This document shows, piece by piece, positions 1 to 6,518 of a DNA stretch of 7,915 bases; the stretch's first letter is position 1; each line of letters opens with the position of its first letter. The translations under genes and the position numbers were made by a program. The notes under the pieces were generated by a model. The model ran no database searches. It saw only the letters and a program-made list of their open reading frames with translations, and was not told the DNA's origin. The DNA comes from PVC group bacterium (GTDB lineage: Bacteria > Verrucomicrobiota > Kiritimatiellia > CAIKKV01 > PXCX01). Location: assembly GCA_003565195.1 (NCBI GenBank), contig PXCX01000188.1, positions 1-7,915 of the forward strand. The letters are read 5' to 3'.

Positions 1-1032
1 CCCGTAACCGAGCTTGATCGCATGACCAAGGAGCTGCGTACCCAGATGGCGCCGGCCTTCGGAATGCCGGTCACTGCCGCGGATGCGGCGCCAGCGTCCC
101 GCTTCGCGGGCATGAGCCTGACCGGATCCAGCGACAATCTGAACGCGCGCCATTTCCGCACCACCTTACAAGGCGGTCTGGCGGTGCATCCCGACATTCA
201 TTTGACCACCGCCGCCGGATCGGGGCGTCTGACCCAGCAACGTTTGGCGGAAGATACAACCTCCGAAACCATTACGCTGAACGAGTTCCTGGGGCAAATA
301 CTCGTATCGTATATCGATCCCCGTCGCTGGGTCTGGACTGCAGGTCTCGGTTGGCGCGGTTGGACGGGCGATGCGGAACACCGCCAACGGATCGAACATC
401 AATTATCGGTCCACGGGCGGCCCACCCCGGAAACCGCGTTGCGCGCGGAATTCCGGACGGAAACCGCGGATCGTGCACTGGCGATGGCGGACGATTTATC
501 GCGGGACATGGCATCGATCGAAGTTCAATGGAACTTATCGACTGCCTGGTCGATTCATGGCGCCGGAAACTGGGAGCAATGGTCCGACAACAATCGCTTG
601 TTGCGCCTCGATGTATACCCGCTCTACGCGCCAAACGCCTGGAAAGGCTTTTTTACCGGTCTGCGAGTGAACCATCGCCAAAGTCAGCACGATACATCCG
701 GTCTATGGACCCCGTACCGCTTTAACGGTGCGTATGTTGTCGCCGGAAAACGTGGCCGTTTCGCGGGCGGCCATTACGACGTGTGGCTGCATGCCGGCTC
801 GGGCCGCGAAACCGCGTTTCCGGCGGATACGGAGCCCGCGCCTGATCAAGCGGAACCGGAACCGATTGAATCGCCGCTCCCGGATCGTGGCTGGAGCGAC
901 TCGTTCGGCGTCGGCGCCGGATGGCGCCCCGAGATTGACCGCCATTGGCAAATGAATATGCGGATTGACTGGAGCTACAATTCAAACTACGATGAACGCC
1001 GTATGCATCTTTCCCTATTGCGGAAATTCTGA
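1..1032 (+). CDS. Outer-membrane beta-barrel of a PgaA-like exopolysaccharide export porin (C-terminal part, 5' truncated)
   Basis: The frame is open from the first base, so the true start lies upstream; the ATG at 22 is internal to the frame and has no convincing ribosome site. The visible 343 residues consist of alternating polar/hydrophobic strands rich in Trp, Tyr, Gly and Arg, for example around GLGWRGWTG and GVGAGWRPEID, and the protein ends in LSLLRKF, with the terminal Phe typical of BAM-assembled barrels. The length matches the barrel portion of PgaA-type porins, whose N-terminal half is a periplasmic TPR superhelix that would lie outside the window. The role would be passage of a secreted polysaccharide across the outer membrane. 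A Pro/Glu-rich stretch (about 823-888) looks like a long loop between late strands. It is followed after 105 bp by the large deacetylase-like gene, the order seen in pgaAB. The barrel assignment is fairly secure; the PgaA relationship rests on context and architecture, and another EPS or adhesin-related porin remains possible. Confidence 0.6.
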   Translation, partial: PVTELDRMTKELRTQMAPAFGMPVTAADAAPASRFAGMSLTGSSDNLNARHFRTTLQGGLAVHPDIHLTTAAGSGRLTQQRLAEDTTSETITLNEFLGQILVSYIDPRRWVWTAGLGWRGWTGDAEHRQRIEHQLSVHGRPTPETALRAEFRTETADRALAMADDLSRDMASIEVQWNLSTAWSIHGAGNWEQWSDNNRLLRLDVYPLYAPNAWKGFFTGLRVNHRQSQHDTSGLWTPYRFNGAYVVAGKRGRFAGGHYDVWLHAGSGRETAFPADTEPAPDQAEPEPIESPLPDRGWSDSFGVGAGWRPEIDRHWQMNMRIDWSYNSNYDERRMHLSLLRKF

Positions 1033-1125
1033 CGAAGAACGGCAGCGCAAAACCCGCCATGCCATCGAAACCGGAAGCTCAAGCAGGCGCAAGATGTTCA
1101 ACGGTTCTGCAACGGCAACAAAGAC

Positions 1126-1130
1126 AAGGA
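1126..1130 (+). promoter_or_regulatory. Ribosome binding site for the 1285-residue protein
   Basis: AAGGA lies 7 nt before the ATG at 1138 and supports this start, which also gives a basic cytoplasmic tail directly before the membrane segment. No convincing promoter was seen in the 105-bp gap (1033-1137), so this gene is probably co-transcribed with the upstream porin gene. Confidence 0.6.
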
Positions 1131-1137
1131 ATTTATC

Positions 1138-4100
1138 ATGAAAACCAAGAGCGATCATCCAACGGGCAGTGCGCCTCGTCGACGCACGCTTCACGGTCTT
1201 ATAAATCTGCCGCGCCGCGCATGGCGCCGCCATCCCAAGCTTTTACTTTTGATCGCTGCCACCATGGTCCTTTTCTCGATTGCCTTGCCGCATGGCTATA
1301 CGATCTATCTGGCAACCCGCTGGCCGGTTCCCGATATCGTTCACCGTTCCGAATCCTCATTTGTTTCGCTAATGGTCAGAGCCGGCGACGATGCATCAGG
1401 GGAACACGCCACGATGTCGCCTGAGCAATTCCGACGCCACCTGAACAAGTTGACTAATGCGGGCTATCAGTTCATCGGCGTACAGGACGTTCAGCGTTTC
1501 ATGCGCGAGGGTCGTCTCTTGCCGCCTCATGCGGTATTGATCGGCGTCGACTATCGGGGTTCGACCCGCGGCTGGGAAGCCTGGAAAATGGCCGTGATAC
1601 AATCCCGGGCGCGGGCCGTCATGTTCATCGACCCGACGCGCTCGCCACGTCCCGCCTGGCGAGTTATCCATCAAACGAGTGCCACACCCCACTGGGATAT
1701 TGCCGCCGGCTTTCATGAATTCGCAATCGAACAACTTCGTGACGGCGAAGCTGACGACGACACCCTATACACGAGGGCCGGACACTACAACCGCTTGCAT
1801 GCCATGGATCAAGCCGCCGTACAACTTCACCGCCGTTTCCGATCCGCCATGCGACAACCATCCGCGGGTTCGGCAACAGCACTGGCATACCCGTATTATC
1901 CGACAAACACCACTTCCGGCACATCCGCCAATATCAAACGCCATTTATTGGCCCGCAACGCCTCACCACACTTCAAATTGGGGTTCGTGCCCGGGAAACT
2001 GGCGATCAACACCGATCAATCGGATCCGTGGTTTTTGAACAGCCGGGTAATCCCTGCCGAATGGGATGAACGCACCCTTATCCAGCATCTCCGCGCCTAC
2101 CGGGAACTTCCTTTCGAAACGCCGGATGCAGACGGAAGGCCGCGCCGCGCCGCCTGGATCACGATTTTCGGATCACCCAACTTGCAATCCGATCATTTGC
2201 GTTTGGAATCCAATCCCGGTGACGTGACAGGACTCTGGCTGACAGGCAGCGATCAGTTCGAATCTTTCGATGTCGAGATTAGTTTCGCGATCGAACACGG
2301 CATCCTACGAGTCCCGTTCATGGCGAACGCGGATGAGTCCCACCGTTGGGAACTGCTGCTTGATGCAAACGGCCGGATCGAACTGCTCCGACGCCGATGG
2401 GATCACAGCGATACGATTGCCGTCGATCGTCGCCGCCATCGGCCGGATCAAACCTCGCGCCTGCACATCACGCAACGCCATAACCAACTTTTGATCACCC
2501 TCGATGAGCAACCGCTTTTCAACGGTTGGGTGCCTATGAACGAACCGGCGACTCAGGGATTGATGGGGCTGCGCCTGTCAACCGACGACGACAGGCCGGC
2601 CGCCGCCACCATCGACGCTTTTCGCGTGATGCCGCCATCCACCACGATTGCCGTGCTGGACGGCCGGCATGCGTACGATACGCAAGGCATCCGCTGGACG
2701 GCAGAACAGGCGCAGGCCATCACCGCGCTCAGTCCGTCCCTCGAACAAATGCTTTCCGCCGATTCGGACGCGACGCTCAATATCCCGGGAGATAATGTTT
2801 TCAGTTTCGCGGTTCGCATCCACGGATGGGATCTGTTGCCTCACGTGAACCTGTCGCAACCGCGCGCGCTCGAGCAGTGGACGCCGGAACATATCCTGTT
2901 CCAACTGCGGAAGATGGAGAGTGACGGGATTTTCTTCCGTATGGACGACAACGTTAGGTGGCCGGAAACGAGTTTGGCCGATTGGGGTCGCCGCGTGGCC
3001 GAAACTTTGACAGCCCATGGATATCGCCTGTTTATCCGGCTTCCGAGCCTGGCTGCCGGAACCGCGCCGGCAACGGCCACACTGGGCCGTGTACCCGGCA
3101 TTCAATGGGTCAGCGCGACAAACGACGTTCAGGAAAACCGGCATGGGGCCGCGATCGAAATCCAGGTCCCCGCTTCCGAGCCGGAAAGCGATTTACGGAT
3201 GCTATTCGATTTTCTCGACAGTGATCGCGACTTCAGGGCGCAGGAACAACGGCGCCAGCTTCAACGCCAACGCGATCGGGCCGAAACGCTGTATGCTCGC
3301 GGAGAATACGAGGATGCGATCACCATCTGGTTCGACTGGCATGAACTCGATCCCCACCATCCCGTTCCTCTGCGGCGTATCGGCGACGCCTTGCAGCGTT
3401 TGGGATACCATGATGAATCCATCGAGTTCTACCGTCAGAGTCTCGATCGTAACCCGGGCAATATTGAGCTTGCCGTTCTGCTGGCGGATTGGCTCGATGC
3501 GTCTGGCAGACATGCCGAAGCGCGTAATTTACTGTTTGTTTACGATCTGTTGTTCCCCGATCAGCCATCGATTCTGCTAGCCCAAGCTGTTTGGTTCCAG
3601 CGCCACAATCACTTGGATCAAAGCCGCAAACTATTCAAACGTCTGCTGGAACTGCAACCGGATCACCTGCAAAGTTTGCTCATGATAGCGCGCTTAGGCG
3701 TGGATGCAACCGAGCGTCGCAACGCCATGCAACGCCTGCTTCGCATGACCCAAACCCCCGAAAAGCATCGTCTGGTCCTGGAAGGGATTCGCGATAATGA
3801 CTTGCTGGTTCTACCCGAAGCCGAAACGCTGTTGCCTCTGCTGGATAAGTCGCCCGCTGACGGCGACCATGCAACGGCGGCAATTCTGGATCAACTCCGG
3901 CCACGCGACGTCATGGCCGAGGTCACTGCGGAAACCATGGACACCCAAACAGCGTGGCGCGTCGATGGCGCAAAAGCCCAAATTGAACACGGTCGTATCC
4001 GTTTGCGGGCCACGCCGGAACGGGAGGAAGCCGCACTGCGTTTGAACGGCAGTGAACGCTGGCATGATGTCTATCTGGAAGCGGATCTGGTGACGCAACG

Positions 4101-4995
4101 CGGTGAGTTCTGGCTCACGGCGCGACGCTCGCGCGATCACATGGTCCGGTTCGGTTTTGATGACGAAGGCGATCGAATTCGCCTCCAAATATGGCGAACC
4201 CAAGGCCATGAACCGCGCTTGCTTAAAAACGTCAATCGGCAATGGAGTCGGCCGGAAGGCGGCGTCCGCTTGCGCCTCGAAATTCGCGGAACCGGTGCAA
4301 CAGGCTACATCGACGGAAAACCCTGGGGACCGCATGCCATCCTGCTGCCGGATGATGTTTCCCAAGGTTGGGTCGGCATCATCGCTCGATCGGTTCAACC
4401 GGGCGAGGCCCAAATGGCGTTGCGCCGCGTCGCCGCCGGACCGCTTTTCCCGGCCATCGCCCGGTTTAACGAACCCAGGGAACCGGCAACCATGGACCGG
4501 CTCGCGGAACGTTTGCACAGCATAACATCTGACATCGACACAATCAGCCCTTCCGGCTTTGCGGTCGATGCCGATGGCCTATGGTCTAGCGAGGAACGGG
4601 GAAACGATGTTTTTTCCGCGCTGTTTGCCCGTTTTCATGCCTTCCGGCTCACACCGCACGTTCTGGTAGAGCCGGGCGCCAATTTGCGTGCATCTGACGT
4701 TTTGCAAGCATCCAAAATCCACGGCACCGACGGTTTTGTGTTTGAGTTTACGCAAGCTCCCCATGCGACCATAATCGATGAACTTGAGCGCGATTTACGG
4801 GAAGCGAATATCGATGTTTTTCTATTGATCCATGACAACGGATCTCTTAACCTGCGCGGTCTGGCCCGTAGTCGCTTACTCTTGCCCGGCAAACGCGCCG
4901 AACGCCGTGTCAGCACACACTCCCTCGACAAGCCGGCGGACCGCACCGAACTGCGAGATGCGCGACGACGCAACCCCATTTTGATCGGCTTGTAG
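1138..4995 (+). CDS. Membrane-anchored multidomain PgaB-like protein: degenerate polysaccharide deacetylase, duplicated LamG/barrel units, TPRs
   Basis: This 1285-residue protein starts with an Arg-rich tail (14-34) and one membrane segment (about 35-59), so the rest is probably periplasmic. Residues 64-320 resemble a NodB deacetylase: MSPEQFRRHLNKLTNAGYQFI matches the family entry helix, and ALAYPYYP (248-255) matches its AYPYG strand. The TFDDG position reads GVDYRG (136-141), with Tyr replacing the second Asp, and the HxxxH region reads AAGFHEF (189-195), with one His left. Loss of activity is therefore likely. Residues 340-500 form a LamG-like sandwich, 502-680 a barrel-like segment, 713-855 about four TPRs, 938-1100 a second LamG-like sandwich and 1105-1245 a second barrel-like segment, followed by a basic tail. 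The position after a porin suggests a role in periplasmic polysaccharide binding or export, as for PgaB, but there is no lipobox. The exact family is not recognised; domain calls are by eye. Confidence 0.65.
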   Translation: MKTKSDHPTGSAPRRRTLHGLINLPRRAWRRHPKLLLLIAATMVLFSIALPHGYTIYLATRWPVPDIVHRSESSFVSLMVRAGDDASGEHATMSPEQFRRHLNKLTNAGYQFIGVQDVQRFMREGRLLPPHAVLIGVDYRGSTRGWEAWKMAVIQSRARAVMFIDPTRSPRPAWRVIHQTSATPHWDIAAGFHEFAIEQLRDGEADDDTLYTRAGHYNRLHAMDQAAVQLHRRFRSAMRQPSAGSATALAYPYYPTNTTSGTSANIKRHLLARNASPHFKLGFVPGKLAINTDQSDPWFLNSRVIPAEWDERTLIQHLRAYRELPFETPDADGRPRRAAWITIFGSPNLQSDHLRLESNPGDVTGLWLTGSDQFESFDVEISFAIEHGILRVPFMANADESHRWELLLDANGRIELLRRRWDHSDTIAVDRRRHRPDQTSRLHITQRHNQLLITLDEQPLFNGWVPMNEPATQGLMGLRLSTDDDRPAAATIDAFRVMPPSTTIAVLDGRHAYDTQGIRWTAEQAQAITALSPSLEQMLSADSDATLNIPGDNVFSFAVRIHGWDLLPHVNLSQPRALEQWTPEHILFQLRKMESDGIFFRMDDNVRWPETSLADWGRRVAETLTAHGYRLFIRLPSLAAGTAPATATLGRVPGIQWVSATNDVQENRHGAAIEIQVPASEPESDLRMLFDFLDSDRDFRAQEQRRQLQRQRDRAETLYARGEYEDAITIWFDWHELDPHHPVPLRRIGDALQRLGYHDESIEFYRQSLDRNPGNIELAVLLADWLDASGRHAEARNLLFVYDLLFPDQPSILLAQAVWFQRHNHLDQSRKLFKRLLELQPDHLQSLLMIARLGVDATERRNAMQRLLRMTQTPEKHRLVLEGIRDNDLLVLPEAETLLPLLDKSPADGDHATAAILDQLRPRDVMAEVTAETMDTQTAWRVDGAKAQIEHGRIRLRATPEREEAALRLNGSERWHDVYLEADLVTQRGEFWLTARRSRDHMVRFGFDDEGDRIRLQIWRTQGHEPRLLKNVNRQWSRPEGGVRLRLEIRGTGATGYIDGKPWGPHAILLPDDVSQGWVGIIARSVQPGEAQMALRRVAAGPLFPAIARFNEPREPATMDRLAERLHSITSDIDTISPSGFAVDADGLWSSEERGNDVFSALFARFHAFRLTPHVLVEPGANLRASDVLQASKIHGTDGFVFEFTQAPHATIIDELERDLREANIDVFLLIHDNGSLNLRGLARSRLLLPGKRAERRVSTHSLDKPADRTELRDARRRNPILIGL
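2155..3177 (+). repeat. Internal protein duplication, copy 1 (LamG-like plus barrel-like unit)
   Basis: Residues 340-680 of the large protein. The unit starts at the Trp of AWITIFGSP, runs through a beta-rich sandwich ending near TIDAFRVMPPS, then SPSLEQML, NVFSFAVRIHGWDLLPHV, DGIFFRMDDN and GYRLFIRLPS. The same landmarks occur in the same order in copy 2. Copy 1 keeps an Asp pair (603-604) after the core strand, loosely reminiscent of the catalytic Asp strand of the PgaB hydrolase domain. That last resemblance is from memory and weak. Confidence 0.55.
3274..3702 (+). other. TPR block within the large protein
   Basis: Residues 713-855 show about four TPR-like helical hairpins: LYARGEYEDAITIWFDWHEL, LQRLGYHDESIEFYRQSL (followed by DRNPGN), DASGRHAEARNLLFVYDLLF, and RHNHLDQSRKLFKRLLELQP. 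The pattern of Gly/Ala at helix packing sites and Pro at repeat ends fits the family. The block lies between the two copies of the duplicated unit and probably serves as a protein-protein or polysaccharide-guiding scaffold. Confidence 0.7.
3949..4872 (+). repeat. Internal protein duplication, copy 2 (LamG-like plus barrel-like unit)
   Basis: Residues 938-1245 of the large protein. Landmarks in order are AWRVDGAKAQIEHG, a sandwich ending in GWVGIIARS and ALRRVAAGPLF, then ISPSGFAV, DVFSALFARFHAFRLTPHV, DGFVFEF and IDVFLLIHD. They pair with SPSLEQML, NVFSFAVRIHGWDLLPHV, DGIFFRMDD and YRLFIRLPS of copy 1. The Asp pair of copy 1 is absent here (FEFTQAP), so the copies have diverged. Confidence 0.55.
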
Positions 4996-5035
4996 ACACC
5001 GGGTCGAAAAACATGACGCATCCGGCACATCGAAT

Positions 5036-5055
5036 GATCGGCAAATCCGCCGATC
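5036..5055. other. Inverted repeat downstream of the large gene
   Basis: GATCGGC (5036-5042) and GCCGATC (5049-5055) form a perfect 7-bp stem with a 6-nt loop, 41 bp after the stop codon and about 43 bp before the -35 box. It is followed by CCCCTTCCC rather than a T run, so it is at best a weak terminator. It could instead be an RNA-stabilising hairpin or a protein-binding palindrome. The rest of 4996-5097 shows no gene. Confidence 0.35.
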
Positions 5056-5097
5056 CCCTTCCCAGTGTCTGAATCGCAGGAGCTAAGAACATCATAA

Positions 5098-5125
5098 TTG
5101 ACTTATAAAGCCGACATGCTATACT
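5098..5125 (+). promoter_or_regulatory. Sigma70-type promoter for the receiver / KaiC-like / ATPase genes
   Basis: A -35 box TTGACT (5098-5103) is separated by 16 bp from a -10 box TATACT (5120-5125), and TG at 5117-5118 gives an extended -10. The surroundings are AT-rich compared with the flanking genes. Transcription would start near 5132, leaving a leader of roughly 58 nt. This marks the signalling genes as their own transcription unit, separate from the upstream polysaccharide pair. Confidence 0.65.
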
Positions 5126-5174
5126 ATCGCTTCAATTCCATGGGGCTGCCGGCGACGGATCATCATAAGCAAGC

Positions 5175-5179
5175 GGAGA
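5175..5179 (+). promoter_or_regulatory. Ribosome binding site for the receiver gene
   Basis: GGAGA lies 10 nt before the ATG at 5190 and supports that start, which also gives the standard receiver N-terminus with the first strand directly after a short basic tail. Confidence 0.6.
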
Positions 5180-5189
5180 AACACTAACC

Positions 5190-5582
5190 ATGACGGATCG
5201 AAAACGAGTATTGATTATCGACGATGAACCCTCTGTTTTGGATTATCTGGAAAGACTGCTCCAAAGGCTTGGTTACGAGGTAGAATGTACCGACAACGGG
5301 GCAGATGGTCTGAAAAGAGCCGCTAATCCCGGAATTGATTTGATTATTTCGGATATGTTCATGCCGGGAGATCCGTGCCAGCTCGAACTGATTCGTCGTT
5401 TACGCGAATGCCGATCGGATTGTCCGCTGGTAGTGATCACGGGACATCCCTCGGCGGACATAATGCAAGACTGTCGCCAAATCGGCGTCAATGAATTCCT
5501 GACCAAGCCCTTTGAACTTTCGTTTATCAAAAACGTGCTGAACAAACTGTTACTGGCCCCAACCAAAGAGATCAGTGCATGA
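5190..5582 (+). CDS. Stand-alone CheY-like response regulator receiver
   Basis: The protein is 130 residues long, a single receiver domain with no output domain. All key residues are present: the acidic pair D11-D12 in VLIIDDEPSV, the phospho-accepting D55 in LIISDMFMPG, T84 in VVITGHPS and K106 in FLTKPF. It should be phosphorylated by a histidine kinase not seen in the window and signal through a partner protein. The stop overlaps the start of the KaiC-like gene by 4 bp (ATGA at 5579-5582), so the two are translationally coupled and the KaiC-like protein is the obvious candidate partner. A promoter and ribosome site lie directly upstream. The receiver assignment is firm; the signal, kinase and target are unknown. 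Because it lies next to polysaccharide genes, regulation of matrix output is plausible but only inferred. Confidence 0.93.
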   Translation: MTDRKRVLIIDDEPSVLDYLERLLQRLGYEVECTDNGADGLKRAANPGIDLIISDMFMPGDPCQLELIRRLRECRSDCPLVVITGHPSADIMQDCRQIGVNEFLTKPFELSFIKNVLNKLLLAPTKEISA

Positions 5583-6424
5583 CCGCCAAGATAAGAACCG
5601 GAATCGATTTTTTCGATCAAATTCATGGTGGCTCGCATCGCAACCGGGCCTTGTTGATTTGCGGCCGGTCCGGGTCCGGCAAATCGCTAGCCGGCCTGCA
5701 ATTCATCGCACAAGGTTTCAAGGAGGGCGCGCGCTGTCTTTTACTTTCCGGGCGGCCCGCCGCCGATGTGATAATCTATGGCGAAGGAATCGGCTTGAAA
5801 CTGGGCGACGCCGCTGAAAAAGGGAGCCTGATTGTCCTCGAATACAATGATTACATTCCGGGACCCAATGCCGAATCACATTTGAGGTTGCCGCCGGAAG
5901 GTTTTGTGCAACTCCAGGAAATGATTGAGGCGAATGGCGTCCAACGGCTCGTGCTCGACACCTGCCTGCCCTGGGTGACGCTGCCGACAACCGAAGCATT
6001 GGCAACGCATTGTTTTTCGTTTATCCGTTCACTTGATCGTTTGGGCGTCAGCACGTTATTGACGCTGCCGAAACCGGTTTCACCGGCAGCATTCAAGCTT
6101 AAAAGCATTCTCGAAGACATTGTCCCGATTACGGTGACACTGCTTTGGAACGAAGCCGACGGTAAACGCACTTGGATGGTCAATAAATACCTGGGTGAAG
6201 CAAAACTTGACGACGGCACGGAATTCACGATCACCCCGGGAATCGGATTAAAGGCTGCCCAGCATGATTCCGTGTCCGACCAGCAACCGATGCGCGCATC
6301 AGGCTCCCCGGCGCCAACCACTGTTCCGGAATCCACGCTCGAGCCGTGGCCGCCGGCTGATGAGGATGTGTCGGGTAAACGTCGAGTGAGCTTTGCCGAT
6401 GTAATTCTGGAAAATCAGAAATAA
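5579..6424 (+). CDS. Single-domain KaiC/RecA-like ATPase with altered catalytic site
   Basis: The protein is 281 residues long. The N-terminus (TGIDFFDQIHGG) fits the KaiC-family entry TGI-x-x-(F/L)D-x-x-x-GG, followed by Walker A GRSGSGKS (29-36) and a Walker B strand RLVLDT ending at D127. In KaiC the strand after Walker A ends in a Glu pair that activates water; here the aligned site reads SGRPAAD, with G58-R59 in place of the pair. The protein may bind ATP but hydrolyse it slowly or not at all. Residues 229-265 look disordered and Pro/Ser-rich, and the end KRRVSFADVILENQK looks like a short conserved-type tail. There is one KaiC domain rather than the two of clock KaiC, as in many regulatory KaiC-like proteins. 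The start overlaps the receiver stop, implying coupled synthesis and likely joint action. Family call strong, function unknown. Confidence 0.85.
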   Translation: MTAKIRTGIDFFDQIHGGSHRNRALLICGRSGSGKSLAGLQFIAQGFKEGARCLLLSGRPAADVIIYGEGIGLKLGDAAEKGSLIVLEYNDYIPGPNAESHLRLPPEGFVQLQEMIEANGVQRLVLDTCLPWVTLPTTEALATHCFSFIRSLDRLGVSTLLTLPKPVSPAAFKLKSILEDIVPITVTLLWNEADGKRTWMVNKYLGEAKLDDGTEFTITPGIGLKAAQHDSVSDQQPMRASGSPAPTTVPESTLEPWPPADEDVSGKRRVSFADVILENQK

Positions 6425-6443
6425 TCGTTTTCGCTCGCACTAC

Positions 6444-6459
6444 AGCGATACCGATCGCT
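6444..6459. other. Small inverted repeat between the KaiC-like and ATPase genes
   Basis: AGCGAT and ATCGCT form a perfect 6-bp stem around a 4-nt loop, 20 bp after the KaiC-like stop. No T run follows, so it is not a convincing terminator. The remaining gap (6425-6518) shows no clear promoter; the three + strand genes are probably one transcription unit. Confidence 0.25.
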
Positions 6460-6518
6460 TGAAAACAGCCATCGACGGACCAATTTAGGCTGCTGCGTCA
6501 TTCCGTTATCGAGTAACC

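Noticed and set aside
2578..3144. Antisense open frame of 188 codons
   Set aside because: Shadow of the large + strand gene; no recognisable motif.
3017..3580. Alternative + strand frame of 187 codons
   Set aside because: Overlaps the TPR region of the large gene in another frame and has no family resemblance.
3811..4518. Antisense open frame of 235 codons
   Set aside because: It lies wholly opposite the large protein, whose frame has clear domain content; the antisense translation shows no family pattern or ribosome site.
5059..5090. AGGAG-containing stretch (CAGGAGC) as a ribosome site
   Set aside because: No start codon follows at a usable distance; it lies upstream of the predicted promoter.
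6459..6487. TTGAAA as a possible -35 box before the ATPase gene
   Set aside because: No acceptable -10 box occurs at the right distance (AATTTA at best), so no separate promoter is claimed.
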